Shown: positions 26,190 through 36,506 of the stretch, in pieces
Layout: each line of letters opens with the position of its first letter
Numbering within the stretch: position 1 is the first letter of the stretch
From: Chitinophagales bacterium
Lineage (GTDB): Bacteria; Bacteroidota; Bacteroidia; Chitinophagales; LD1
Length of the DNA stretch: 64,000 nt
NCBI GenBank assembly: GCA_026129525.1
Contig: JAHCHW010000011.1
Coordinates: 92,975 to 156,974, forward strand
Direction of reading: 5' to 3'
The notes under the pieces: model-generated
The model's database searches: none
What the model saw: the letters and a program-made list of their open reading frames with translations, nothing else
What the model was told of the DNA's origin: nothing
Translations under genes and position numbers: made by a program

Positions 26190-29100
26190 CTACCGGATGA
26201 TAGCCATTTTACCAAAACCTTTCTTAAAGTACTTGTCGTAACCCTGACTCAGATGATCCATTTTTTTGTCGTCCAAGCGCGTAACCACTCGGTAAAAGTA
26301 AATTCCATTCGCAAGTAAATCGCCATATTGGTCGCGCCCGTCCCATGCGTATTCGGTAATGTTTCGCCCAATGTGCAAGGGACCTAATTCATCTTTGGTT
26401 ATCTCACGTACCACTGTTCCCTTAATGGTCATTATCTGAATCTTCATGTAATCGGGAACTTCAGTGCCGGTAAGTGTAAAAACAAAACGTGTAGAGGTGG
26501 TAAACGGATTAGGATAGTTAAGCACATTGGTAACCATGGGCTTGTTGATTACCTCAAACGAAATTTTGTAATCGTAGTAAATGCTGCTTTCCAACTTGGC
26601 GGTAGTGCTGCTGTTATTACCGCTGCGGTCGCGGTCAACAACAATCAATTCGTAGGTGCCGTCAATAGCTAACACAGGGGTAAGTTCCACTTGTGCCTGA
26701 TTGCGTTTTGCCAAATTAGTTGAATCGGCAGGGTAAAATTTCATCACCACATCGTCATAACTCATCCTGCGCGGAGTGGCTTCGCCCGGATGTTTCAGAA
26801 ACACTGTAATGAGCGAGGTATCGTTCAACGCCAAAAATTTATTCTCATCTTTTAATGTAATCAGAATAGTAGGTTTTGCCGAAACAATATCGCCATTGAA
26901 AATATGCTGCCCGTCAAACGTTACATCAAGTAAAGGGTTGATTTTATCGCCTGTAGTAGTAAAATCAATTTCTGCAAAATTGTTGAAGTGGTATTGCTCC
27001 AACTGGTCGTCATTCGGATTGGCTTCAATAATAATTTTATTGGTGCCGCTGTAGTTAGCGCTGTTAACCAAGGTATCGTACACCAAGTGCATAATACTTA
27101 AGCCCTGCAATGAATCGTAGCGAATGTATTGCGTATAGTTGTTGTTGGCAGCATCGCGGATAAGGTATTTGGTTAACATGCTGTCCATCGGAATTTCGGT
27201 TACGTTTTCCAAACCTATTTCCAAATGCAAATTACCGCCCAACGGCAGCGAATCGTTCAGCAGAAAATGTGCGGAAGGATTCATGGCAGCTTCGGGAGCC
27301 TTTTTGTAAAGCACACGCCAATATTTTAATTGTGTGGGAGTTCGTAAACTATCATCGAAGGTGCGAAGGCGCAAGCGGATAAAAGGATAGACCGAAGCAT
27401 CAATTTGTTGATGAAGTGCCAGATTGTCGAACTGCGTAGTTCGCAACAACACTGTTTCGGCACCTGCTTTTGTTACTCCGATAATATCAACGGTATCAAT
27501 ATCGGTGGTTGGGTTTTCCATGGCTTGCTTGCGCCAGTGCATACTCTCCCAACCAAAGGCGGGACCAATAAGCGGAGTGGTAAAATTTCCCTGATACCAC
27601 GCACCGTTAAAGTTGATGTATTCGGTTAAAGGATTTGTGTAACCGCTTACCGTACTAAAAGTATTCGAATAACTGCCATTGCATTTTTGGGTAAAGAACA
27701 CAAACGGACCATTTAGCTGCCCGCTCTGAAACTGTTGCGCCTGACCAAACCCTAAATTCATAAGTGCCTGCACTAACTGATTATCCCAAGCGGTGTAAGC
27801 AATATCATTCGATGAATACACCAATACATAATAATCGCAGGGAATATCGTCAATAAAATCGCTGATAGCTTGCGACCAAGGTATGCCCGACCATGCAGGA
27901 TTAACACCTGTGGGGTGGCTGCCACTGGTGGTAAAGTCAAACCCGTATTGCTCAGGTGCTTTGTCAGAACAGTGCCAGTTGCCATACTTATCGCCCCAGT
28001 TATCCCCGTTTTTATTGGAGCTTATCCAAGGAACACCCGTAACATTATCAATTACGGCAAATGTTAAGCCTCTTAAAAACTGCTGCCCTCCGGTGGGGCA
28101 TCCGCCCATGCGATAACGGTGCATGTTGTTGTTGTTGTAATCCCAACCGAGCAACGCAGAATTCAAATTCCCCCCAACAGCATCTGCTCTGCCGGTAACT
28201 ACTTTAATCTCGTTAACCGATGGCGGGAATTTAAATATGCGGTCGTTAGCCAAACTCACGTTCAGGAAATCATCTTTTAACCATTGGAAATAATGCGACT
28301 GATTCCAACCCGGGTCTTCGTCTTTTATGTACACAAACGAGGTGTAGTGCCAGTTAGGAACTGTAGAGTCTATTGCAACACGCCAGTAATACACCACACT
28401 ATCCATGTAAGTAATTGTTGGGGTCCATTTAACTACGCCACCACTTTGGTAAACCAATTGCGTTTGCAACAATGGAGAATTAAACAACTCGGTAGTATCA
28501 ATCTGAAATTTATAATTACGCGGTTTGGCAAACGGGTTAACCGTAGAGGCTTTTAATGTTACTCCCTGCTTAGGCACAATTGCAAATTCGTACGGATAAA
28601 TAGGGATTATATCATCGCCCTGAATAGTAATGGTAATAGCTTTTGCTCCCTGCAAACCATTGTTGCCTTCTGCCATTTCATCGCGCTCAAAATCGGCATC
28701 CACATAAAACTCGAAACGGTTTGGTCCATAGCCCACCGATGAGAACAACACAGGCAAACGGAAAGTAAGTGTATCAATGTAGTAAGGTCCTTTTATTATC
28801 TTTTTATAAAAAGCATTTACATCGTTGTTGTTGGCATTTTTGGCAATACGGTTAAGCGTAACGGCTATGGAATCTTTTATGGCTTTGCCGAGGTTGGTAA
28901 TAACTAAACTCACCTCAAACGAATCCAAGCCCGGAGTAATTGTTGAAGGCGTAAAAAACACCGAGCTTTCTTCAATGGCGTAATCGGGCTTGGGATATTG
29001 ATTGAAGAAAATGCCCGGGTCGCCATGCAGAGTAAATTCATACGCCACCATTAAGTCAGTATGGCTGGGCGATGAGGTGTACACATCGTTGAGCGCTTTT

Positions 29101-31319
29101 GCCATACACTCGCCCAATGTTTCGGTATAGTAAGAACCGGTAAACCTCTTGTAAAAATTGGAAGTGAACTTGTGTAGCCCTTCGGGCAATGACAAACTTG
29201 TTGTGGCTATAAATGCTATAGTACCGGCTTCAGGTTTAAAAACAAACCGCTCACTGTAGCCTTTGTTTGCATCATGAATAAGTCCGGCAAAACAACCGTT
29301 AGAAATAAAGACAGGATACTTGTCCTTGTTCTTATAATCTTCGGGTTCATCTACCGAAAAATCGAATGCACCCGTTGCCGAGTGCCCGAAGAAAGTAACC
29401 AACGAAATACCGTCATTTATGCGCTGGCGAATTTCATCCGATTGCGACTGAGGAATAGGAGTAGTTGTTGTACGGGTGTATAGCTTTGCATTACCGCCCC
29501 ACGAAGTATCTTCAAATATTTTCTCGTAACTCTGGCAGTAACTTTTAAACGTTCCTATTTCCCACTGCGAAGTGCCCCCGCTAAAAAGCAAGGCTTGCTT
29601 CTGCCAAATTTTAGGGGCAATCTTTTGGTCAAAGTCGTATTGCGTTTCCCACTCCTCATACTTCTTCACTTTGTCGAGATAATCTTTTATCTGCTGTGGG
29701 GTTTCGGCAGCCAGTCGCCCTACGGCTACTAACGGTTCATCGCTCAATCGTGTACCGGCAAACAAATTATCAGAGCCGGGATAACCGAAAGTAGGCACTA
29801 AACACTGATTGTAAGCACTGCCACCGTTGCGCATAAAGTTGTACTCGCGTCCTTTTCCAATCAAAAAAACATGGGTGGGCGAAATTGCCCATGTGTTGTA
29901 TGCCATTTGAATAAAGTTGCGGATAGCCAAAGGCGACTTCATTACACCATATCCGAACTGGTCGTACAATTGATTGATGTCGTACGTGCGGGCAATGTAA
30001 TTTGTTCCGCTGCGGTAAGTGCGGTATTCTTCTACTCTGTCGGCAGAAGTACCGTCATTCAGTTTAGGATGAGAAATAATAAGATAGTTACCCTGACGGT
30101 TTACATCGTTCTTATAATTGATAAACTGAACGGGAGTAATCTGAGTAATTTCCGTATAAGACGAAGTGCTGCCGCTAATCAAATACAAATCGCGCGGGTT
30201 GGGCGAACCGGGCAAACCAAATTTTATAGGACCGGGAGTAGTGGAGCCGGTGTATTTAATTATTACGCGATTGGTAAGATCATATAATACGGGCTGCGAG
30301 CCTTGTGCATCAAAATTGGTAATCTCTATGTACCTGTTTGGAGCAGCACTTCCGCCAATCGAAAAGTTAAACGAGTTAGCACCTCCGAAATTAAAATCAC
30401 GAGGGTAGGTTATCTCGTTCAGGCAAACTGCATTTTGCCTACGGCTGACCGGTGTAGTTGCGGTTTCGGAAAACACAATCGTGTTACTTGTAGCCAATTG
30501 ATTAACAGCAATTGGTAGATCATGTTTGTTTAAGCGAAATCCGTTCTGCAAAGTTTGAGTGAACAGAATATTTCCGTTAAACGTTATTCGGGCAGCATGG
30601 CTTTCGTTAGAGTTGTTGATAAAAACTGTTTTAAGTGTGGCATTTCCTCCGGAAGTATTTATGTAGGGAGTTTCAACGGTGAACGACAATGCTGTTTGTT
30701 GGGGAGGATTACCGCTTGCTACCGTTCCGAAAAAGGTATTGTGAATGTAGCCTTCGGCATCTTCGAAAGATGATTTGTACACCTCATCGCCCGATGCATT
30801 GTAATACCTGCCTTCGTAATACCTGCCGGTGTAAATGTTACGCACCGTACACATAAAGTAAGGGTCTTTGGGAGGAGGATTGCTGATGCTATTCAGTAAC
30901 TGCGTATAGCGCAGATTACCCGCAGTATTTTTTACGGTTAAAAAGTAAACCGATGTATCGGTAAACAAACTGTAATACGGATGCGATTGCAGCGCACTTG
31001 TTTTGTAAAGAAAACTGTCAATATCGCCTATATTTTTTTTGCCGTAAAACTCAATATAGTCACCCGAACCAAAAGCACCGTTAACAGTAACATAGAGCGG
31101 CACTTCCTGACCGTTGTGGTAGAGCGCAAACCGGTCGCCTAATGCCGAACCAAGCCCTACACTTTGTAAGGTGCTATACGGAATGCGATAAATACCATCC
31201 TTTACCACTTTTATTTTGTAGTAGTTCGGATTGGCGTAATCAATCCATTCGTTGCCGTAGGGTTGTGCGGCAACAAATAACCATCCGAAAAATGCGGTAA
31301 GGAGTAAAAGTTTTTTCAT
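26190..31319 (-). CDS. C25-family cysteine peptidase, PorU2-like T9SS sortase
   Basis: 1709 residues. Signal peptide (KLLLLTAFFGWLFVAAQ). The gingipain-type C25 domain lies around residues 450-760. The catalytic pair is His646 in FFGHSATG and Cys676 in ISNGCFAG, 30 residues apart (33 in RgpB by family knowledge). A long series of beta-rich domains follows, then a FlgD-like Ig fold at the C-terminus (NYPNPFTTSTRFVFTLTG to YAWDGRDQYGDLLANG). PorU sortases remove the T9SS sorting signal at the cell surface. This one is about 500 residues longer than classical PorU and is encoded directly after a PorV-like gene, which fits the PorU2 type. Confidence 0.88.
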   Translation of the reverse strand: MKKLLLLTAFFGWLFVAAQPYGNEWIDYANPNYYKIKVVKDGIYRIPYSTLQSVGLGSALGDRFALYHNGQEVPLYVTVNGAFGSGDYIEFYGKKNIGDIDSFLYKTSALQSHPYYSLFTDTSVYFLTVKNTAGNLRYTQLLNSISNPPPKDPYFMCTVRNIYTGRYYEGRYYNASGDEVYKSSFEDAEGYIHNTFFGTVASGNPPQQTALSFTVETPYINTSGGNATLKTVFINNSNESHAARITFNGNILFTQTLQNGFRLNKHDLPIAVNQLATSNTIVFSETATTPVSRRQNAVCLNEITYPRDFNFGGANSFNFSIGGSAAPNRYIEITNFDAQGSQPVLYDLTNRVIIKYTGSTTPGPIKFGLPGSPNPRDLYLISGSTSSYTEITQITPVQFINYKNDVNRQGNYLIISHPKLNDGTSADRVEEYRTYRSGTNYIARTYDINQLYDQFGYGVMKSPLAIRNFIQMAYNTWAISPTHVFLIGKGREYNFMRNGGSAYNQCLVPTFGYPGSDNLFAGTRLSDEPLVAVGRLAAETPQQIKDYLDKVKKYEEWETQYDFDQKIAPKIWQKQALLFSGGTSQWEIGTFKSYCQSYEKIFEDTSWGGNAKLYTRTTTTPIPQSQSDEIRQRINDGISLVTFFGHSATGAFDFSVDEPEDYKNKDKYPVFISNGCFAGLIHDANKGYSERFVFKPEAGTIAFIATTSLSLPEGLHKFTSNFYKRFTGSYYTETLGECMAKALNDVYTSSPSHTDLMVAYEFTLHGDPGIFFNQYPKPDYAIEESSVFFTPSTITPGLDSFEVSLVITNLGKAIKDSIAVTLNRIAKNANNNDVNAFYKKIIKGPYYIDTLTFRLPVLFSSVGYGPNRFEFYVDADFERDEMAEGNNGLQGAKAITITIQGDDIIPIYPYEFAIVPKQGVTLKASTVNPFAKPRNYKFQIDTTELFNSPLLQTQLVYQSGGVVKWTPTITYMDSVVYYWRVAIDSTVPNWHYTSFVYIKDEDPGWNQSHYFQWLKDDFLNVSLANDRIFKFPPSVNEIKVVTGRADAVGGNLNSALLGWDYNNNNMHRYRMGGCPTGGQQFLRGLTFAVIDNVTGVPWISSNKNGDNWGDKYGNWHCSDKAPEQYGFDFTTSGSHPTGVNPAWSGIPWSQAISDFIDDIPCDYYVLVYSSNDIAYTAWDNQLVQALMNLGFGQAQQFQSGQLNGPFVFFTQKCNGSYSNTFSTVSGYTNPLTEYINFNGAWYQGNFTTPLIGPAFGWESMHWRKQAMENPTTDIDTVDIIGVTKAGAETVLLRTTQFDNLALHQQIDASVYPFIRLRLRTFDDSLRTPTQLKYWRVLYKKAPEAAMNPSAHFLLNDSLPLGGNLHLEIGLENVTEIPMDSMLTKYLIRDAANNNYTQYIRYDSLQGLSIMHLVYDTLVNSANYSGTNKIIIEANPNDDQLEQYHFNNFAEIDFTTTGDKINPLLDVTFDGQHIFNGDIVSAKPTILITLKDENKFLALNDTSLITVFLKHPGEATPRRMSYDDVVMKFYPADSTNLAKRNQAQVELTPVLAIDGTYELIVVDRDRSGNNSSTTAKLESSIYYDYKISFEVINKPMVTNVLNYPNPFTTSTRFVFTLTGTEVPDYMKIQIMTIKGTVVREITKDELGPLHIGRNITEYAWDGRDQYGDLLANGIYFYRVVTRLDDKKMDHLSQGYDKYFKKGFGKMAIIR

Positions 31320-31322
31320 CCG

Positions 31323-32468
31323 TTACTCTTTCTGCTTTTTATTGATGTCTAACCGGAGGGAAATTACATGCGAATACAATCCCGCTCCACCGTCCTGATC
31401 TTTAATAGTGGTAAGATTAGTAAGCGCGTAATCCAACGAAACAATTTTGATGTGTACCCCTGCACCAATGTTGGGAGAAACGGTAAAGCGCTTTTTGCCC
31501 AATTCATCGGTAGAGCGCTGTAGGTTACCCACACCTGTTCTTATAGAAACATCAATATCTTTTGCGGGAACATATTTTAGTTCCAAGCCTGCCATTAAAT
31601 CAATGCTTATAGGCTTGGCAGCAATCAACACATTACGCTTGCCATCGGTGGTAAATGCAAAGTTTACTTCGGGCGTAATAAAAAACTTGTCTTTGATGTT
31701 GCCTTCGTAAGCTGCTCCCAAAATGAACATGGGGGTAGTTACTTCTAATGTATTCTTTGGTAACTCGTTGTTGGTTTGCAGCAACACTTGTTTTTCGGCA
31801 TCGGTAAAATTCATTTTCCAACCGTTAAAAGTGCCCGTAAGGTCGCGCGCCATAAAACCAACGCGCCAAGCTTTTCTATGGTATTGCAAACCGGCATCAA
31901 TACCAAAACCAACTGCTTTGGCAAATTTTCCTATTTGGCGGTAAATAATTTTTGCCGTAGCACCAATGCTTAATCCTTCAACCGGAAGCGTTTGCGCGTA
32001 GTGCAGCATAAACGCATAATCGGCAGCACTGAAGGAAGTGATTTTAGTATAGTCAACACTGCCATCGGGCTGCACTAAAAAAAGTGTGTTCGGAATATCA
32101 TCAACCCCGAAACGGAAAAACGAAAAACCGAGCACCTTCTTTTTTGTTTGCACCGGAACAGCCAACGACACAAAATCGTATTTGGCAATACCAGCAAAAT
32201 ACTCGGAGTGCATAATGCCTATCTGAAATGTATTGTTGATGTGCACTAAGCCGGCAGGGTTGTAATAGTTAGCATACAAATCGTTGGTGGTAGCTACCTG
32301 TGCGTTGCTCATGGCTAAACCGCGCCCGCCAACTCCTATCTGCAAAAACTCGTTGCTGTATTTGCGAACGGTTTGTGCCTGCATTTCGTGCAGGGCAGTA
32401 ATGCCTGCCAACAAAAGCAAACTTTTGGCAAAAACGCTATAACTCATTAAACGGGGTAAAACTTTCAT
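31323..32468 (-). CDS. PorV/PorQ-family outer-membrane protein (PorV2-like)
   Basis: 381 residues from ATG 32468, which overlaps the upstream stop as ATGA. Signal peptide (FAKSLLLLAGITALHEMQAQ). The mature protein is a FadL-like beta-barrel: the N-terminus FLQIGVGGRGLAMSNAQVATTNDLYANYYNPAGL is the family hallmark, followed by alternating strands and an aromatic last strand. PorV carries T9SS cargo to the sortase. The position 3 nt before the C25 peptidase gene argues that these two products work together as an attachment complex. Confidence 0.9.
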   Translation of the reverse strand: MKVLPRLMSYSVFAKSLLLLAGITALHEMQAQTVRKYSNEFLQIGVGGRGLAMSNAQVATTNDLYANYYNPAGLVHINNTFQIGIMHSEYFAGIAKYDFVSLAVPVQTKKKVLGFSFFRFGVDDIPNTLFLVQPDGSVDYTKITSFSAADYAFMLHYAQTLPVEGLSIGATAKIIYRQIGKFAKAVGFGIDAGLQYHRKAWRVGFMARDLTGTFNGWKMNFTDAEKQVLLQTNNELPKNTLEVTTPMFILGAAYEGNIKDKFFITPEVNFAFTTDGKRNVLIAAKPISIDLMAGLELKYVPAKDIDVSIRTGVGNLQRSTDELGKKRFTVSPNIGAGVHIKIVSLDYALTNLTTIKDQDGGAGLYSHVISLRLDINKKQKE

Positions 32469-33121
32469 ACAGTCAGAATTTCCTGCCACCTATAACGCAT
32501 TATGTTATCAATATTGTGAAGTGCACCCGCAAAACGGGGCGTGTCATTATCCGTAAAATTAGTGCGGGTTACGTTACCGTAAATGCGGTTTAACCCAAAC
32601 ACTATATTTTCAATTTCGTTGAACAACAACAGATACTTTCTCGCTTTAAAAAATGTAAACCTTTCTAAAAATACTTTCTTCTCGTTTTCCAAGCCAAAAT
32701 TCTCGAAGTATGAAGTTAAGGAACTTTCAGCAGCATTGCCGAGCAGTTGATAGTATCTGTTACAAACATCAGCATGTTGAATAACTATCTGACGGTCAAG
32801 CATCATTTCAACTGCCAAATGGGCGATTACTGAAAGGCGCAGACGCTCGCGGTTTAAGCCTTCGTTTACAAATGCCGCTGTGCATTGTTTTACCATGGCA
32901 TTAAAGGCAGGCGATTGATGAAACCGCTTGTCCGCTTCGAAATGCTTCATAATACCTTCATGAACAAAACTGTTTTCATGGCTTTCTTTCACTACTGCAT
33001 TTTTCAGTTTAGCATTATACACGCGCGCAAAGCCGCTTGTTAAGTCGGGAATACCCAATGCTACAACAAACAATGCGTTGTTATTGGGCAACTCGGTATA
33101 GTAATGCGAGAGGAAATGCAT
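32465..33121 (-). CDS. AcpH/DUF479-like protein
   Basis: 218 residues from ATG 33121 (MHFLSHYYTELPNNNALF); a further upstream ATG would run into the tyrS promoter. The N-terminus and HEGIMKHFEADKRFHQSPAF resemble acyl carrier protein phosphodiesterases (AcpH, typically HR-x-ID-x-FTD), but the metal-binding residues are only partly kept, so catalysis is doubtful. All-helical. It is first in an operon with the PorV2-like and C25 peptidase genes, coupled by ATGA. Why a cytosolic AcpH-like protein leads a T9SS operon is unexplained. Confidence 0.7.
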   Translation of the reverse strand: MHFLSHYYTELPNNNALFVVALGIPDLTSGFARVYNAKLKNAVVKESHENSFVHEGIMKHFEADKRFHQSPAFNAMVKQCTAAFVNEGLNRERLRLSVIAHLAVEMMLDRQIVIQHADVCNRYYQLLGNAAESSLTSYFENFGLENEKKVFLERFTFFKARKYLLLFNEIENIVFGLNRIYGNVTRTNFTDNDTPRFAGALHNIDNIMRYRWQEILTV

Positions 33122-33127
33122 TCCGTT

Positions 33128-33135
33128 TATATTTG
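33128..33135 (+). promoter_or_regulatory. tyrS promoter -7 element
   Basis: TATATTTG, an exact match, 35 nt before the tyrS ATG, in a 49-bp gap shared with the divergent gene at 33121. Confidence 0.55.
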
Positions 33136-33170
33136 TCGCAATTGCAAACCAAAATATAAAACACACACAA

Positions 33171-34451
33171 ATGAGCTTTGTTGACGAATTGCGCTGGAGG
33201 GGAATGTTAAACAATATAATGCCGGGCACCGAAGAGTTGCTGAACCGCGAGCAGGTTTCCGGCTATATTGGCTTTGACCCTACTGCTGATTCGCTGCACA
33301 TTGGCAGCATGTTGCAAATTACGCTGCTGATGCGCTTTCAGCAGGCAGGGCACAAGCCCATTGCTTTAGTTGGCGGAGCTACGGGCATGATTGGCGACCC
33401 TTCGGGCAAAATGCAGGAGCGCAAATTATTGGGAGTTGATGATATTAAAGCCAACGAGGAAGGAATAAAAAAGCAGTTGGAGAAGTTTTTAGATTTTGAT
33501 GCTGCTAAAAGCAATGCCGCAGAAATTGTAAACAACAACGACTGGTTTGGCGAAATGCGGATGATTACTTTTTTGCGCGATGTGGGCAAATATCTTACTA
33601 CTAACTATTTGCTCAGTAAAGGTTTTGTGAAAGACCGGTTGGAAAGCGGCAACGAACTTTCGTTTACCGAATTCAATTACATACTCATGCAGGCGTATGA
33701 TTTTTTGTGGTTGTACGAAAACAGGAACTGCAAACTGCAAATGGGCGGCAGCGACCAATGGGGCAACATTACTGCCGGCAACGAGTTAATTCATAAAAAA
33801 CTGCGGGGCGAAGCTTATGCGCTTACCGTTCCATTGGTTACCAAATCGGATGGCACTAAATTCGGAAAAACCGAAAGCGGTAATGTTTGGTTAGATGCCA
33901 AGAAAACTTCGGTGTATAAGTTTTACCAGTTTTGGCTGAATGTTTCCGATGAAGACATCAGCAAACTGATGCGTTATTTTTCACTGAAAAACCGCGAAGA
34001 GATTGAAGCATTGGAAAAGCAACACAGCGCAGCACCTCATCTTCGCACTTTACAAAAAGCATTAGCAGAGGAGTTAACCATCCGCGTGCATTCAACTGAG
34101 GCATTGCAACGCGCACAGGAAACTACCGCCATACTTTTCGGCTCATCGTTCGAAGAATTTAAGCGCCTAAGCAATGAAGAGATTGAAGATGCATTTGATA
34201 AAGATATAACTTACCGCATCAGTAAAAATTTGTTTGACGAGGGGACTGACCCTGTTGGATTAGTTGGCGAAATAGCTGCGGTGTTTCCATCGAAAGGCGA
34301 AGCCCGCAAAAGCATACAAGGCAACGGAGTGAGCATAAACAAAGCGAAGATAACCCTTGATAAAAAAATTACCGCTGCCGATTTACTGCACGGTAAATAT
34401 TTACTGGTGCAAAAAGGCAAGAAAAATTATTACCTGATAGTTGCAGAGTAA
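33171..34451 (+). CDS. tyrS: Tyrosine--tRNA ligase
   Basis: 426 residues, class I aminoacyl-tRNA synthetase. The HIGH-type motif is GFDPTADSLHIGSML (near residue 40). GGSDQWGNITAG binds tyrosine. The KMSKS-type loop is present as KFGKTESGNVW. An S4 domain with AVFPSKGEARKSIQGNG occupies the C-terminus. Full length. The next gene begins 3 nt after its stop and may be translationally coupled. Confidence 0.97.
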   Translation: MSFVDELRWRGMLNNIMPGTEELLNREQVSGYIGFDPTADSLHIGSMLQITLLMRFQQAGHKPIALVGGATGMIGDPSGKMQERKLLGVDDIKANEEGIKKQLEKFLDFDAAKSNAAEIVNNNDWFGEMRMITFLRDVGKYLTTNYLLSKGFVKDRLESGNELSFTEFNYILMQAYDFLWLYENRNCKLQMGGSDQWGNITAGNELIHKKLRGEAYALTVPLVTKSDGTKFGKTESGNVWLDAKKTSVYKFYQFWLNVSDEDISKLMRYFSLKNREEIEALEKQHSAAPHLRTLQKALAEELTIRVHSTEALQRAQETTAILFGSSFEEFKRLSNEEIEDAFDKDITYRISKNLFDEGTDPVGLVGEIAAVFPSKGEARKSIQGNGVSINKAKITLDKKITAADLLHGKYLLVQKGKKNYYLIVAE

Positions 34452-34454
34452 CGA

Positions 34455-34775
34455 ATGACGAAATACCTGCTTTACGCCCTCCTGTTGGTATCGCTGCTTT
34501 ACTTAGAGTCGTGCGGGCGAAAGCCCTACGCCTGTTTTATGACAGAGCCGGACGAGGAAGAAATTCACGTAAACCAGCCGGTAACGTTTTATGCAGGCTG
34601 CTCTATAAATGCCGAAACTTTTTTTTGGGAGTTTTACGGTAACGATGACTCTACCGATTACGGCTACTCAACCACCCGCACTTTCTACACCCCGGGTCAG
34701 GTAAAAGTATTTTTAATTGTAGTTGGGCAGGGAAAATCAACTGCTACCGAGCGCTACATTACCGTGCAACCTTAA
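34455..34775 (+). CDS. Small lipoprotein with PKD-like domain
   Basis: 106 residues. Lipoprotein signal peptide with a Ser-Cys lipobox ([11 protein letters not shown], Cys near residue 20). One PKD/Ig-like domain remains: [20 protein letters not shown] and [19 protein letters not shown]. It has no other domain, so it may be a minimal surface or periplasmic anchor. It starts 3 nt after tyrS, although no functional link is evident. Its stop shares TTAA with the prfC stop on the opposite strand. Confidence 0.8.
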   Translation: MTKYLLYALLLVSLLYLESCGRKPYACFMTEPDEEEIHVNQPVTFYAGCSINAETFFWEFYGNDDSTDYGYSTTRTFYTPGQVKVFLIVVGQGKSTATERYITVQP

Positions 34776-36367
34776 ACCACCTCGGTTTTAAACTCACTAT
34801 CAAAATGAAATTCGATATCGGGATTGTTATCGCGCTCCATTTTCAAAAACCAATCGGAAGGAGCCAAATACACGGTGTGCCCGTCTTTATCCTGCACAAT
34901 GTTGGCTGATTTAAAGCGGACAAAATCTTCCAACTTTTGCGGATTGTTGCTACGAAGCCAGCAGGCACGAGTCATACTTATTGGTTGAAAACGGCACGAT
35001 GCACCATATTCGTGTTGCAGGCGATATTGTATTACTTCAAACTGCAACTCTCCTACGGTTCCAACAAATTTTCGATTGCCGGGTTGTTGAGTAAACAACT
35101 GCGCCACGCCTTCATCGGTAAGCTGAGTAATGCCCTTTTCCAACTGCTTGCTCTTCATCGGGTCGGTGTTAATCAACTCTTTGAAAATTTCGGGCGAAAA
35201 ACTCGGAATACCTTTAATCTGAAAATTTTCGCCTTCGGTAAGTACATCGCCAATTTTAAAATTGCCGGTATCGTATAATCCCACCACATCGCCCGGGTAA
35301 GCAACGTCCACTATGTTTTTACTTTGCGCCATAAATGTTACCGGAGTGCTGAAACGGAAATTTTTATTGAGGCGTACATGATGGTAGTAAGTATGCCTTT
35401 CGAACTTGCCGCTAACAATTCGCATAAACGCGATACGGTCGCGGTGCTTGGGATCGAGGTTGGCGTGTATCTTAAAAATAAAACCCGTCATCTTTTTTTC
35501 ATCGGGCTGCACAAAACGTATATCGGTTTCTCGGCCGCGCGGAGCGGGGGCTATTTCCACAAACGTATCAAGCAGTTCCTGCACCCCAAAGTTATTAACG
35601 GCAGATCCAAAAAATACCGGAGCCAGATTACCTTTCAGGTATTCGTTTACATCAAAATTATCGTACACAATTTCTACCGTTTCGGCATCCTCGCGCAGTT
35701 GAGCCGCGTCCTTCTCTCCTACTTGCTTGTCTAATTCCGCATCGTTAATGTCGGTTATCTGCAACAACTCATCGGCAATTTTAGTAGTGCTGGGTTTAAA
35801 CAAGTTCAGGTATTTTTTGTGCAGGTTGTAAACGCCTTTGAATAAACTTCCGCGGTTGATGGGAAGCGATAGCGGACGCACCCGTATTTTCAACTCCTTT
35901 TCAATTTCATCCAGCAAATCGAAAGGGTCGCGACCTTCGCGGTCGAGTTTATTGATGAATACGATAACAGGGGTTTTACGCATAGCGCAAACTTCCATCA
36001 GCCTGCGCGTTTGTTCTTCCACTCCCTTTACCGAATCAACCACCATAATTACCGAGTCAACAGCCGTGAGCGTTCGGTAGGTGTCTTCCGCAAAATCTTT
36101 GTGTCCCGGTGTATCAAGAATGTTGATGAGTTTATCGCGGTATTCGAAGGTCATTACCGAAGTAGCTACGGAAATTCCGCGCTGCTTTTCAATTTCCATA
36201 AAGTCGCTGGTAGCAGTCTTTTTAATCTTATTGCTTTTTACCGCACCTGCCACTTGTATGGCTCCGCCAAACAACAGCAACTTTTCAGTGAGTGTAGTTT
36301 TACCGGCATCGGGGTGACTGATAATGCCGAACGTTCTGCGTTTTTCTATTTCTATTGCCTGCGACAT
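34772..36367 (-). CDS. prfC: Peptide chain release factor 3
   Basis: 531 residues. Translational GTPase that recycles RF1/RF2 after termination. GTPase motifs: [15 protein letters not shown] (P-loop), [11 protein letters not shown] (G3) and [11 protein letters not shown] (G4). The RF3-specific regions [16 protein letters not shown] and [20 protein letters not shown] follow. It is complete at the length of E. coli RF3 (529). A TATTTTCG box lies 12 nt before the ATG. Confidence 0.97.
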   Translation of the reverse strand: MSQAIEIEKRRTFGIISHPDAGKTTLTEKLLLFGGAIQVAGAVKSNKIKKTATSDFMEIEKQRGISVATSVMTFEYRDKLINILDTPGHKDFAEDTYRTLTAVDSVIMVVDSVKGVEEQTRRLMEVCAMRKTPVIVFINKLDREGRDPFDLLDEIEKELKIRVRPLSLPINRGSLFKGVYNLHKKYLNLFKPSTTKIADELLQITDINDAELDKQVGEKDAAQLREDAETVEIVYDNFDVNEYLKGNLAPVFFGSAVNNFGVQELLDTFVEIAPAPRGRETDIRFVQPDEKKMTGFIFKIHANLDPKHRDRIAFMRIVSGKFERHTYYHHVRLNKNFRFSTPVTFMAQSKNIVDVAYPGDVVGLYDTGNFKIGDVLTEGENFQIKGIPSFSPEIFKELINTDPMKSKQLEKGITQLTDEGVAQLFTQQPGNRKFVGTVGELQFEVIQYRLQHEYGASCRFQPISMTRACWLRSNNPQKLEDFVRFKSANIVQDKDGHTVYLAPSDWFLKMERDNNPDIEFHFDSEFKTEVV

Positions 36368-36379
36368 ACTTAAAGGGCG

Positions 36380-36387
36380 CGAAAATA
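36380..36387 (-). promoter_or_regulatory. prfC promoter -7 element
   Basis: TATTTTCG on the minus strand, 12 nt from the ATG at 36367. Confidence 0.45.
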
Positions 36388-36491
36388 ACAGAATAGGGGA
36401 ATGAAACAGGAAGCAGTAAATAGCAGCAGTTGGCAGGCTATATTTTTCAGAGCAAATAGTGTTGTTTCGCCCTACTACCTTTACCTTTTTC

Positions 36492-36499
36492 TACTTTCG
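36492..36499 (+). promoter_or_regulatory. folC promoter -7 element
   Basis: TACTTTCG, 7 nt upstream of the proposed TTG start at 36507. Translation from TTG 36459 would begin upstream of this promoter. Confidence 0.45.
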
Positions 36500-36506
36500 T
36501 TCCGTT

